A DNA stretch of 64,000 nt from an uncultured Scytonema sp. Lineage in GTDB: Bacteria; Cyanobacteriota; Cyanobacteriia; Cyanobacteriales; Nostocaceae. This document shows, piece by piece, positions 35,021 through 44,409 of the stretch. A program made the translations under genes and the position numbers. Within the stretch, counting starts at the first letter, position 1; each line of letters opens with the position of its first letter. The stretch is from contig CALMVQ010000132.1 in the NCBI GenBank assembly GCA_937873135.1, positions 1-64,000 of the forward strand, in the 5' to 3' direction. Below the pieces are notes generated by a model. The model saw nothing but the letters and a program-made list of their open reading frames with translations. It was not told where the DNA came from and made no database searches.

Positions 35021-35836
35021 AGTAAGGATTCAGGTCTGGGGGGGTAGTACGGGGATAATAGGGAAGCCAATCAAAATCGAAACACAGCAAGTAGCGCAGT
35101 TAGTAGAGCCCCCAATAGAAATAGTTGAGTATCATCGCCACACGTATGTATGCAGCAGTTGTAAGAATTTACAAGCCGCAGATTGGATCTGCTCCTTCCT
35201 TACTTCCTGAAGTTGCGATGACTACTACTTCTTCTGATTACGACCTACCGATTGCTGCTTAACATCGATTTCTCATAAGTCTCAAGGTTTCGATGGCTTT
35301 GATGCCAGATTTTGCCTAGGCTTTGTTTTGACAAGTCCTCACTCGCATTGCTCTTCTGGCTCTTCCGGCTCTTGGCACGCTTGATTTGATTTTATGGTAA
35401 GGATTCTGCCCACCCACGCGCACCCTAACTTGTTACGTTGCTTGACACCAGAGTGAAGTTTTTTCCCAATCTTCTTGGGGGATGTGTTCAAGGTTGGCTG
35501 GGCGCTGTTTTTCCATGTCTATTAGCGCTCCAAGTGCTGGTTGCTATTTTTCGCGGAAAGCATCGGAACAAGCATCGCATGAACACTATACCCATTCCTC
35601 GCTCATCAATCTCGTTTAAAATCCATCTGTTAGTCGTTCAAAAAGTGCGATCTCACAAATACCCCCCTGAACGGTTACGTAGCAACAGTGGGTGAAGCAC
35701 CGAATAATGTCTTTATTAGTCACTGTTGCTAGGGCATCTGTAATAGCTCGATCTAATTCTTCATAGTTCTGGCGGCAAGCGATCGTAAACACTCTTTTAC
35801 CTTAGACCAACATGCCAGTAAATAAATATCCAGCCG

Positions 35837-35928
35837 CAATACTGCTCGGTTAAGGAAATAAAGTAGCCTCAAACCATTGAAATATCGTTGTCTAGGATGA
35901 CCAAAAAGTGCTTAACCGAGCAGTATTG
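35837..35928. mobile_element. MITE, copy 2 of the 18-bp-TIR family
   Basis: The 92-bp element is bounded by CAATACTGCTCGGTTAAG and CTTAACCGAGCAGTATTG, perfect inverse complements. A perfect 10-bp duplication, TATCCAGCCG, flanks it (35827-35836 and 35929-35938). This copy is the better preserved of the two in the window. Confidence 0.92.
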
Positions 35929-35953
35929 TATCCAGCCGTATGTCTGAATATTG

Positions 35954-35999
35954 CGCGAAGCTCTCCGGGGAGAGAGTACTCTCTCCCCGAGACTTCGCG
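35954..35999. terminator. 46-nt hairpin with 24-bp perfect palindrome
   Basis: CGGGGAGAGAGT and its inverse complement (35966-35989) form the core, and outer arms CGCGAAG and CTTCGCG (35954-35960, 35993-35999) extend the stem. No T-run follows. It lies 84 bp before the FHA-protein gene and belongs to the dispersed TTCGCG palindrome class. It could affect that transcript. Confidence 0.45.
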
Positions 36000-36082
36000 A
36001 CTACGACGCTTAGATCTAGTTTGACGCCTGGATATTTATTTTTATAGATCTCCCTTACCTTATCAATGCGTAAGTTTTATAT

Positions 36083-38902
36083 ATGATCACTCAAGTTTCA
36101 GAAAAAAAGATGCACTCAGTCAGGTGGCTACTTGCAGTCGGCTGGCTAACATTAATATTGTCCTTATTTTACGATCCAATTTCACCTTGGTTGACAAATC
36201 CCAGTCATCTCATCAGTCCATTTCATCTTCATCCGGAGAAATACCTTGACCCCATGAGTTGTGTCAAAGTACAGGGAATATGTCTACCACAACAGCCTTA
36301 TGCTCTGGGGGCACGCATCTTCTGGGCAATGATTGTACCCATCAGTATCATGATTTTGCTGGTATTTGGTCATGAATTGTGGCGGCGGATTTGTCCATTG
36401 TATTTTTTCTCCCAAATTCCGCGAGCATTGGGAATCCAACGCCAGCGCAAAATTGTGAACCCAAACACAGGTAACGTCCGTTACGAATTGGCAAGCGTTG
36501 AGAAAAAATCTTGGCTGGGACGCAATTACTTATACCTGCAATTCTCTTTGCTCTATCTGGGCTTAAATATCCGAATCCTGTTTGTGAATAGCGATCGCCT
36601 AGCATTGGGACTTTTCCTGCTATTGACGATCGCGTCCGCCATAACAGTGGGTTTTTTGTTTAAGGGGAGAAGCTGGTGTCAGTACTTTTGCCCAATGGCA
36701 CCTGTACAAATATTGTACACAGGTCCACGAGGCTTACTCGGAAGTGATGCTCACCTGAAATCACCACAGAGCATCACCCAGTCTACCTGTAGGACAGTTG
36801 ATAGTTCAGGCATTCAAAAGAGTGCTTGTGTCAGTTGTCAATCTCCTTGTATCGACATTGACGCAGAGCGCTCTTACTGGGAGGGAATAACCAGAGCGGA
36901 CCAAAAGTTAGTTTTCTACGGTTACTTTGGTCTGATGCTAGGATTCTATTTCTACTACTACTTGTACTCTGGCAACTGGGAATACTATTTCTCTGGGGCA
37001 TGGACTCATGAATCCGGACAGTTACACACACTCTTCAATCCTGGATTTTACATCTTTGCTCGCACAATTCCCATCCCCAAGTTAGTTGCAGCTCCTGTGA
37101 CTCTCGCTGTTTTTACTGCCACTAGCTATTTTGGTTTTGAGCTACTAGAAAAAGCTTATAAAGCTTATCTGCAACGCCGAAACAAATACATCAACTCAGA
37201 ACAGGTTCTGCACGTCTTATTTGTTTCATGTACCTTTATATCTTTTAACGTCTTTTTTTTGTTTGGGGGTCGCCCCAATATCAACTTACTGCCAAACTGG
37301 GTGATCCTAATCTTCAATGCGTTGGTGACGATATTCAGTAGCACGTGGCTGTATCGCAGTCTAGGGCGAAGCAAAGAGCGTTATTTCCGCGAAAGTTTGG
37401 TAAGTAGTTTACGTCGGCAGTTGAACAAGCTAGCACTAGACTGGTCAAAGTTGTTAGAAGGACGCTCACTGCAAGACCTGCTACCAGATGAAGTGTATAT
37501 TCTGGGAAAGGTACTGCCTAATTTTCATGTTAGAGATAGAGTGCGAGTTTATAAAGGGGTTTTACAGGAAGCTTTAGAAAAGGGAAATATCCGTTCTACA
37601 GAGAGTTTATTGATTCTCAGAGATATGCGTCAGCAATTAAAAGTCACCGATGAAGAGCATGATTCTGTCTTCAGGGAACTTGGAGTGGAAGATACCAGCC
37701 TGCTCAATGCGCGTCTTCAATTCAGTCGTGAAAACAAATTGCGGCTTGAAGGCTATCGACGTGCTATAGAGTTGCTGCTGCTAAAATCGATAGAAAATGG
37801 TATACCCCGGACAGAGATCCTCAATATCAAGCAAAAGCAAATTCTGACATTGAGACAGGAATACGCCATTACCACAGACGAACAGCGGCAACTCTTAACG
37901 GACATGTTTCATCAAGACGCTTCAGTGTACAAAACAGCCTTCATCCTTTTGACTCAGTTGCATTCCTTGGCTGTAGGCGAGCGAATGCTTTATGACTTGA
38001 TGTCCAAAGAGCAAGCATCTGTTTATCTTTTGCTGCGACTCGCTGTGCAGCAGAAGGAAAAACTCATAACGACCCAGTTACTGGGTATCCTCGAAATGTT
38101 GGGAGAGTCTCCTGACGCTTTCAAGATTGCTGGTTCAATTGGCTCTCTTGTCCCAAATGTGATCGCAGAAATTCTGCACTTGGAGGGCTCTAGATGGCGA
38201 GAGTGTTTAGCTCCTACAATCATCACTTCATTACAACAAACACAAGATAAGCATACTCAGCCTGTGCCATTATCAACACAGCTTGGGTATGCTACTAAGA
38301 CTAGTGAGGCTTTTATCAATCTCCTACTCCTCCTCTTACAAGACAATGATCCCGTCGTGCAAGCTGCCAGTCTTCATACCCTGCACTACTTTAATCCAAT
38401 AATAGGCTTCCAGCAAGCGAGTCAAGTAGTGGATGTTAAACCAAATAAAAATTGGCTCTTACACAAAACAGCCCAACGAATTGTCGGTCTTCTTCAGCAT
38501 CAAAATCAGCCTGTTTATGTACCGACTCTGATTGCTCAAGTCAAAGCAATGAAATCTATACAACGGCTGGTTTTTCAACAGTTCACAATTCGAGTCGGAC
38601 GAGGAGACGAGAACGATATCGTCATTTTGGATGACCGCATTCATCAGCAGCACGCCATTTTCTATGCGGATGACAAAGGAGTTATTGTTCAAGATTTAGG
38701 AAGCACTCAAGGTTTACGCATTGGTCGGGATTATATTCATAACCAGCACAAGCAACTGAAACCCGTAGATCTTATTCGCTTTAGCAGTGGAGATGATTTA
38801 CTCATTCTTGTGCAGTGGAAAATGCAACCCTTACACACGGATCAGATCTTGGATCCTTTAAGAAACCTCGAAGCTGATGTCATACAAATACTTCTTGCAT
38901 AA
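36083..38902 (+). CDS. NapH-like 4Fe-4S membrane protein with C-terminal FHA domain
   Basis: The 939-residue protein starts with several membrane helices. They carry cysteine motifs RRICPLYFFSQIPRALG and WCQYFCPMAPVQ, typical of the NapH/CcoG-type ferredoxin-like membrane domain, then CVSCQSPC at about 253. More helices run to about 430. From about 440 to 800 the protein is soluble and helical, with HEAT-like segments (LLLLLQDNDPVVQAASLHTLHYF). A forkhead-associated domain closes it (VGRGDENDIVILDD, HQQHAIF, LGSTQGLRIG). It probably joins membrane electron transfer to phospho-threonine recognition. The domain order is unusual, and no kinase gene is adjacent. Confidence 0.82.
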   Translation: MITQVSEKKMHSVRWLLAVGWLTLILSLFYDPISPWLTNPSHLISPFHLHPEKYLDPMSCVKVQGICLPQQPYALGARIFWAMIVPISIMILLVFGHELWRRICPLYFFSQIPRALGIQRQRKIVNPNTGNVRYELASVEKKSWLGRNYLYLQFSLLYLGLNIRILFVNSDRLALGLFLLLTIASAITVGFLFKGRSWCQYFCPMAPVQILYTGPRGLLGSDAHLKSPQSITQSTCRTVDSSGIQKSACVSCQSPCIDIDAERSYWEGITRADQKLVFYGYFGLMLGFYFYYYLYSGNWEYYFSGAWTHESGQLHTLFNPGFYIFARTIPIPKLVAAPVTLAVFTATSYFGFELLEKAYKAYLQRRNKYINSEQVLHVLFVSCTFISFNVFFLFGGRPNINLLPNWVILIFNALVTIFSSTWLYRSLGRSKERYFRESLVSSLRRQLNKLALDWSKLLEGRSLQDLLPDEVYILGKVLPNFHVRDRVRVYKGVLQEALEKGNIRSTESLLILRDMRQQLKVTDEEHDSVFRELGVEDTSLLNARLQFSRENKLRLEGYRRAIELLLLKSIENGIPRTEILNIKQKQILTLRQEYAITTDEQRQLLTDMFHQDASVYKTAFILLTQLHSLAVGERMLYDLMSKEQASVYLLLRLAVQQKEKLITTQLLGILEMLGESPDAFKIAGSIGSLVPNVIAEILHLEGSRWRECLAPTIITSLQQTQDKHTQPVPLSTQLGYATKTSEAFINLLLLLLQDNDPVVQAASLHTLHYFNPIIGFQQASQVVDVKPNKNWLLHKTAQRIVGLLQHQNQPVYVPTLIAQVKAMKSIQRLVFQQFTIRVGRGDENDIVILDDRIHQQHAIFYADDKGVIVQDLGSTQGLRIGRDYIHNQHKQLKPVDLIRFSSGDDLLILVQWKMQPLHTDQILDPLRNLEADVIQILLA

Positions 38903-38992
38903 TCTATGGTGTTGCAAAAAAATTTGAGTTTTTTTCTACGCTGTAGCGCTTGAACTTTTGTCATTCTCGAACGGTTAGTTAATCCAGGAAGG

Positions 38993-39127
38993 GATTTGGC
39001 TCGTTCAACATTGAGAAGTTATGAGGCAATGAACATGATTCGTAAAAGACAAATTCAAAGCGTTACCAAAGGAAACATCAAAGCTCAAGCAGAGATCATG
39101 ACTCAAACTTTTTGTATTGCCACATAA
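38993..39127 (+). pseudogene. IS6-family transposase C-terminal fragment
   Basis: Reading from 38993 gives 44 residues that contain RSTLRSYEAMNMIRKRQIQ, VTKGNIKAQAEI and a final TQTFCIAT before TAA. This is the characteristic tail of IS6-type transposases. The upstream domain is absent. Confidence 0.75.
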
Positions 39128-39368
39128 TGAGTTGGAATTGAGCGAGTTCTTTTGTGAGAAAATTGTTTGTGTCACACAAACTTATCGAGTAAGTCATTCG
39201 TTATTGATGATTTTTACTTATAATATAAAAATTAAAGAAGGAACTAAAGTACTATTATTTATAGTCCAATACAGTTCAGATAAGTCTTTCTTTCTCCGTC
39301 TGCTTCCCCAGATCACCCCTGCATACCTGAACAGATAAGTTTCGCGATTCTGACCCAAAAGTCTCAAC

Positions 39369-39736
39369 TCATGCTTCAATTAGCTTATTATCCGCTAGAT
39401 CACAGCAAGTAAAATCCTGTGGAGTGTGCTTTTAGCTGGTTAGAACAACATTTGAGTGGTAGCTTACTTGATAGCGTTGAAACCGTTTTGCACTTTGCCA
39501 AAACCCTAACTTTCAAGAGGAATCATCCTGTTATGACTTTAGTAGAGAAGGTTTACAAAACGGGGGTTAAACTGACCAAACAGGCAATGGTAGAGGTTAA
39601 AAGACAGCTTCAGTGTCAAGAAGTGCTTTGTGAAAATCTTTGGGAAGTCGGCTTAGCCATTGGATCAATTTTTTTGTGGAATACTCTTACGAGTTTGGTT
39701 CAAATTAGGATTCGTTATGTGTTTTCTTTGAGATAA
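39369..39736 (+). pseudogene. ISAzo13-like transposase C-terminal fragment
   Basis: The reading frame has LAYYPLDHSK, a TAA at 39410-39412 where a tyrosine is expected, then NPVECAFSWLEQHLSG and LDSVETVLHFAKTLTFKRNHPVMTL. This matches the HYPPYHSKYNPIE and GTLLDSVETVL part of ISAzo13-type transposases. Only the last third is present. Confidence 0.75.
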
Positions 39737-39967
39737 GCCTTGACGATGGCGATTTGCTGCAGAATCAACTATGCTCGTATGTTGCTAAAAGCCAATAGAG
39801 GTGTTCTAAATGTACTGATATACTACCAGTTTGCCAATCTAACAAAGCAGTCTCCAAGCTGCAAGGGAGAGTTGGCGCTTTAAAGCTAAAGATGAACGGG
39901 TCAGTTTACATCCTGTTATCTAACAAATGCAAACTTGCCTTGGCAAACTACTATAATTTTCAAAATT

Positions 39968-40726
39968 ATGACAATAACAACAAACTACAATCCTTGGATA
40001 CAAAGTCTCACGTATAATCCAGAAGCAAGTCTACGTTTGTTCTGCTTTCCGCATGCAGGCGGTAAAGCTATAGATTTCCGCATGTGGTCGGATGAACTAC
40101 TGAAAACAGTAGAGCTTTGTCCTGTCGAGCTTCCTGGTCATGGAAGTCGCTTAAAAGAACCTTTATTTACTAGACTAGAACCTCTTCTTAAGGCGATCGC
40201 GCAAGGTCTTCTTTTATACTTGGATAAACCTTTCGCCTTCTTTGGACACAGTATGGGTGCGCTCATCAGCTTTGAGCTTGCTCGTCTACTTCGCAAGGAG
40301 TACGGTTTAGAACCAGTTCATCTTTTTGTATCTGGTCGTCGTGCTCCTCAAATCTCAAATCCATCTCCTCCCATCCACGCTTTGTCGAAATCAGCTTTTG
40401 TAGAAGAAGTATATCGTCTCAACGGTCTTCCCCAAGTAGTGCTAGACAACACTGAACTGATGCAACTATTTCTCCCCATTCTACAGGCAGACTTTGCCCT
40501 TAGTGAAACTTACATTTACTCTCCTGAGCCTCAACTTAACTGTCCCATCACTGTATTGGGTGGCTTACAAGACCCAGTAGCTAAATTTGAAGACCTGGCA
40601 GCATGGCAAGAGCAGACTACAGCTTCCTATCAATTGCAGATGTTTCCTGGAAATCATTTCTTTTTACATTCAGCCCAGACACTCTTTCTTCAGTTTTTAA
40701 AAGATGTATTGGCTAATATGTTTTAA
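39968..40726 (+). CDS. Type II thioesterase (alpha/beta hydrolase)
   Basis: ATG 39968 (MTITTNYN) is preferred to an upstream TTG at 39935. The 252-residue protein has FCFPHAGG near the N-terminus, the LPGHGSR turn, the nucleophile serine in FFGHSMGALISFELA, and a late GNHFFLH with the catalytic histidine. Type II thioesterases free mis-primed or stalled carrier proteins in NRPS and PKS lines. It is the first gene of the + strand block that ends in the PKS, so it probably serves that line. Confidence 0.9.
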   Translation: MTITTNYNPWIQSLTYNPEASLRLFCFPHAGGKAIDFRMWSDELLKTVELCPVELPGHGSRLKEPLFTRLEPLLKAIAQGLLLYLDKPFAFFGHSMGALISFELARLLRKEYGLEPVHLFVSGRRAPQISNPSPPIHALSKSAFVEEVYRLNGLPQVVLDNTELMQLFLPILQADFALSETYIYSPEPQLNCPITVLGGLQDPVAKFEDLAAWQEQTTASYQLQMFPGNHFFLHSAQTLFLQFLKDVLANMF

Positions 40727-40905
40727 TGATAAATATGTAAATTGTGTTGCTGACAATTGATAGTCTAATACAAAATTAAAAACTCAGAGTAAGCACATCT
40801 AAATTTGAGTGTGAAAAGATCCAACTAGTAGACTAATGAGAAGAGCAAGCAACATTAGATAATTTTTTGGTGTTAACAACTCAGTCATCAATCAGAATAA
40901 CTTCA

Positions 40906-42201
40906 ATGACTATTATTTCTAAAATTCGTAAGGCTAGTAGCCAACTCCGCAGAATCTGCTTTGCCATCACTGGTTTCGTTACCGTTCTGCTTCTCGCTTT
41001 CTTAATTCAAGGTGTCAACGCTCAGCAGCGTCTTTCGATTGATGTCGTTTACACACAAAGCAATATTCCAACTGAAAACGGAAACTCTGTTCTTGGCTTC
41101 CAACGCGATGCTTTTGGAACGCTAACACCATTACCTACTTCTCCTTTTCCCACTCAAGGCACAGGAATTGCCAATGTTCCCGTTGTAGTGAGTCCTCTCG
41201 TCCCTACAACTTTTCTGTCCGATCAAGAAGTGATCGTCAACCCAGAACATACGCGGCTTTTTGCTGTCAATTCGGGATCGAGCACGATCGCTGTCTTTGA
41301 TATCAAAAAAGATGGCAGTCTTTTTCCTGTAAAAGGCTCTCCATTCCCATCCGGCGGGGTGGAACCGGTCAGCCTAGGTCTGGCAGACAATTTTCTTTAC
41401 GTGGTTAATCAGAACTTAGACCCTGAGAACCCTACTCAGGAAGCAAGCGGTTTTCTACCAAATTATAGTGCCTTCCGCGTTACTGAGAAGGGCAGACTAA
41501 TTCCCCTTAGTGATTCTACTATCTCAGTTCCCAAGGGTTCCGTACCAACTCAAGCACTTATCTCTCCAAACAAACGTCTACTATTTGGGGCAGATGTTGG
41601 AAGCGGTTTACTCCGCTCGTATCAAATTCTCCCAAACGGTCGCCTGCTTTCAAGCCCGAATTCACCACAACTGCTGCCTGCATCAGAGTTACTTCCAGAT
41701 GGCACACCAACTGTCCCAATTGGACTCCAAGCTCATCCTTATAAACCTATCTTGTATGTTGGCTTATTGAACAACAATAAATTGGCAGTCTACTCCTATA
41801 ATAAAGTGACTGCAGAGCTAACTTTCTTAAAGACTGTACCGAATTCAGGTATTAAAATCTGCTGGATTATTACTAACCGAGCTGGAACCCGTCTCTACAC
41901 AACTAACCCTGGTGACTCCAGTGTTAGTGTCTATGATATTGCACAAGACCCGACTACACCGATAGAAATTCAGAAGGTAACACTCAAAGGTACTGGTAGT
42001 AGTGCTCAACTTGCTTTAGACTCGACAGAATCATTTCTGCATGTGGTCTCTCAACCGATCACAGCCTATACAACTGAGGGCAATGGATTATACGTACTGA
42101 AAGTTAACCCAAAAGACGGTACTTTAAATCAGGTACCCTCCTCACCCTTCCCAGTCTTATCTGCTGATAATAGCTTCCCACAAGGAATTTTCGCTAATTA
42201 G
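40906..42201 (+). CDS. Secreted beta-propeller (lactonase/YVTN family) protein
   Basis: ATG 40906 gives 431 residues with a Sec signal peptide: positive MTIISKIRKASSQLRR, a hydrophobic FVTVLLLAFLI and a cleavage-like VNA-QQ at about residue 40. The rest is repeated blades such as HTRLFAVNSGSSTIAVFDI, KRLLFGADVGSGLLRSYQI and TRLYTTNPGDSSVSVYDI. Family members include 6-phosphogluconolactonases and surface propellers. A truncated relative sits at the left edge of the window. Its place inside a tailoring block suggests a role linked to the product (binding, export or hydrolysis), but the sequence does not say which. Confidence 0.85.
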   Translation: MTIISKIRKASSQLRRICFAITGFVTVLLLAFLIQGVNAQQRLSIDVVYTQSNIPTENGNSVLGFQRDAFGTLTPLPTSPFPTQGTGIANVPVVVSPLVPTTFLSDQEVIVNPEHTRLFAVNSGSSTIAVFDIKKDGSLFPVKGSPFPSGGVEPVSLGLADNFLYVVNQNLDPENPTQEASGFLPNYSAFRVTEKGRLIPLSDSTISVPKGSVPTQALISPNKRLLFGADVGSGLLRSYQILPNGRLLSSPNSPQLLPASELLPDGTPTVPIGLQAHPYKPILYVGLLNNNKLAVYSYNKVTAELTFLKTVPNSGIKICWIITNRAGTRLYTTNPGDSSVSVYDIAQDPTTPIEIQKVTLKGTGSSAQLALDSTESFLHVVSQPITAYTTEGNGLYVLKVNPKDGTLNQVPSSPFPVLSADNSFPQGIFAN

Positions 42202-42230
42202 AAAACAGGATAAAAAAGGATCGTGCGCTA

Positions 42231-43283
42231 ATGAAAATCGGTGTCATTCCTGAGAATGTATTTGAGTGGCTTGCACTAGCACTAGGATATGTGCCAACAC
42301 CTCTTATTGAGATTGGTGGCGGTATTATATTTATTCGAGCACTCATGGTAGCGACAAAACTGAATTTGTTTGAAGCTCTTGCTTCAGAATCACTCTCTAC
42401 GCAAGAAGTTGCCGCTCGTTGTGCGACTGATCCTGAGGCAACACAAAAGCTTCTAAATGCCCTTGTAACTATGGGTTACCTTTGCAAAAACAGAGAACTT
42501 TATGCTCTCACCCCATTTGCTCGAAAATGGTTGCTCAAAGAAGCTCCACATTCACTCCATGACTTCGTAGTTTACGAATTTGTAGATTGGGAGTGGGTAA
42601 CACATATGGAAGACTTTATCCGAACCGGAAAGCCTGTATTAATGCATGAGCAAATGTCTTCTGATGACTGGAAATTTTACCAATACGGAATGCGATCAAT
42701 TGCAAATTTAGTTGCTCCTAAAGTTGCAAAACGTATACCCATGCCGAGAGGCGCACGTAACATGCTTGATATTGGCGGTTCTCATGGCTGCTATTCCGTT
42801 GAGATTTGCCGTCATTATCAAAACCTGAACGCTGTTATCTTAGATCTTCCTGAAGCAGTAGAATTTGCAGCACCTCTCCTTGTAAAAGCGGGAATGGGCG
42901 ACCGTGTGAGACATAAAGCTGGAAATGTACTCACAGACGATCTTGGAACTGACGTTTACGATTTAATATTGATTTCAAATCTAGTTCATCATTTTGATGA
43001 AGCAACAAACCGTAAACTAGTTGAACGTACTGCACAAGCTCTCAAACCAGGTGGTTATCTTGTCGTTCAAGAGTATGTGATGACAAATCCTTATTCATTG
43101 AATAAGAGCGGACAAGCCCTTGTTGGACTCTGGAATTTATTTTATGCACTCACTAGTAACTCTAGCATTTGGAATTTTCCAGAAATAGCAAGCTGGCAAC
43201 AGGAAGCTGGGTTAATTACTAAAAAACCCATTTCACTTTTACACAATTGTATGCAACAAAGTGCTATGAAGCCTTCCAAGTGA
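42231..43283 (+). CDS. SAM-dependent O-methyltransferase (dimerisation-domain type)
   Basis: The 350-residue protein has a winged-helix dimerisation domain in its first 110 residues (LMVATKLNLFEALASESLSTQEVAARC) and a Rossmann SAM domain with ARNMLDIGGSHGCYSVEICR, ILDLPEAVEFAAPL, and LISNLVHHFDEAT for the catalytic histidine. It is similar to plant caffeate-type and bacterial polyketide O-methyltransferases (PF00891). It lies 29 bp after the beta-propeller gene and before the Rieske gene, and likely methylates a hydroxyl of the region C product. Confidence 0.88.
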   Translation: MKIGVIPENVFEWLALALGYVPTPLIEIGGGIIFIRALMVATKLNLFEALASESLSTQEVAARCATDPEATQKLLNALVTMGYLCKNRELYALTPFARKWLLKEAPHSLHDFVVYEFVDWEWVTHMEDFIRTGKPVLMHEQMSSDDWKFYQYGMRSIANLVAPKVAKRIPMPRGARNMLDIGGSHGCYSVEICRHYQNLNAVILDLPEAVEFAAPLLVKAGMGDRVRHKAGNVLTDDLGTDVYDLILISNLVHHFDEATNRKLVERTAQALKPGGYLVVQEYVMTNPYSLNKSGQALVGLWNLFYALTSNSSIWNFPEIASWQQEAGLITKKPISLLHNCMQQSAMKPSK

Positions 43284-43449
43284 TTAAAGAAAGGCAGCTA
43301 TGCTGCTATGCTGAAAGACTCCTGCCCTACGACGTGAGAATTCGAGCAAGGAGGCTTTGACCTAGTAGCTCAATCTACGTTTCTAAAAGGTAGATACGTT
43401 CGTAAGGAAGGAGCTTTATCTCTGCTTTTTGTAATAAAGAAGGATAAAC

Positions 43450-44409
43450 ATGAGTTGGAATTTACCTGGTGCCCCCTGGCTGGTTGGTCACAAATTTATG
43501 CTCTCTGTTAATAAACCTAAAAAATTTACAATTGGTGGGCAGGATTATGTGCTGTGGAAGAACAAAAAAGGAGAAGTGTCCGCCTTAGAAAATATTTGTC
43601 CTCATCAAGGCGCAAAGCTTTCCGAAGGTTGGATTTGCCATAAGACAAATACTCTTGCTTGTCCCTATCATGCGTTAGAGTTTGATTCAGAAGGAAGAGC
43701 AAGGTTGCCAAAAGAGAAAATATCCAAACCAATTGCTAAACCTTTAAAACTCCATTTTCAAGGTGATTGGATTTGGACTTATGTCAATAAAGAGCCCAAA
43801 ATACCGTTACCAGATATTTTAGAGAAACTGGAAGAAGAGTTTCGCTTTGCTGGTATTAGTGGAGATGTAACAATTAATGCACCTTTTCTTGATGTGCTAG
43901 AAATTAATAACGATTACAATCATGCTAAAGGAGCTCACCGGAAACTCTTTAAAATCAAAGATGTTGAAATAAAAGATATTTATGAGGTAGATAAATACAC
44001 TACAAAAATTGATTTTAATCAAATCCGAGAAGACAACATGCTTCAAGACTACTTAAAAAATCCTATACTGCTGACTTATCCTAAAACAGTCAAAGCCTCC
44101 CTTGAACACTATTTTCCATGCCTAGCAATATTCTATGCTGATACTCCGTTAGGTAAAGTATGCGATGTGTTCGCAATATATCCAGAAACAGAGAATACAA
44201 CTCATATATTTATAGCGGTTTTTGGGAATTATCGGGGAATTTTTAACTTCATTACTGATAGACAATTGTTAAAGGCAATTAATAAACTGAATGAACAAGA
44301 TGTTGAAATTCTAGAAAATCTCTATCCCCGATTTGAACCAAAGATTAGACTTCCCAATGAAGAACCTTTAAATTGGGCACGTAAACTTTATCAAACTTGG
44401 TCTGCTTAA
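43450..44409 (+). CDS. Rieske-type oxygenase
   Basis: The 319-residue protein has a Rieske [2Fe-2S] motif (Cys50-x-His52, then Cys71-x2-His74 in ICPHQG and CPYHALEF) and a mononuclear-iron site D155-x2-H158-x4-H163 in NNDYNHAKGAHRKLF. It should be an oxygenase component that hydroxylates or otherwise oxidises a metabolite, with separate reductase partners. The length is close to that of the SxtT/SxtH and VanA classes, but the sequence differs clearly from SxtT as I recall it. A good AAGAAGGA ribosome site precedes it. It is probably a tailoring enzyme. Confidence 0.87.
   Translation: MSWNLPGAPWLVGHKFMLSVNKPKKFTIGGQDYVLWKNKKGEVSALENICPHQGAKLSEGWICHKTNTLACPYHALEFDSEGRARLPKEKISKPIAKPLKLHFQGDWIWTYVNKEPKIPLPDILEKLEEEFRFAGISGDVTINAPFLDVLEINNDYNHAKGAHRKLFKIKDVEIKDIYEVDKYTTKIDFNQIREDNMLQDYLKNPILLTYPKTVKASLEHYFPCLAIFYADTPLGKVCDVFAIYPETENTTHIFIAVFGNYRGIFNFITDRQLLKAINKLNEQDVEILENLYPRFEPKIRLPNEEPLNWARKLYQTWSA

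Larger units (their letters stand above)
33645..36082. other. Long AT-rich region with transposase remnants
   Basis: 33830-34860 is very AT-rich and I see no gene there. 34998-35210 reads a short peptide with IEIVEYHRHTYVCSSC, which resembles the zinc-finger part of IS66 transposases and is probably a relic. The frame at 35438-35695 has no recognisable content. The region also contains a 27-bp inverted repeat (34994-35020), a CCCCCCTGAACGGTTAC repeat near 35660, a MITE (35837-35928) and a large hairpin (35954-35999). Confidence 0.6.
38903..39967. other. IS graveyard between region B and region C
   Basis: No intact gene. The stretch holds an IS6-like C-terminal fragment (38993-39127) and an ISAzo13-like C-terminal fragment (39369-39736), with filler sequence between and about 200 bp of leader before the thioesterase gene. 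Confidence 0.7.

Noticed and set aside
35438-35695. An 85-residue frame with a hydrophobic middle
   Set aside because: It has no ribosome site and no known family, and ends in a dispersed repeat; it is more likely chance within IS debris.
39117-39338. A 73-residue frame between IS fragments
   Set aside because: It has no similarity to either transposase and no ribosome site.
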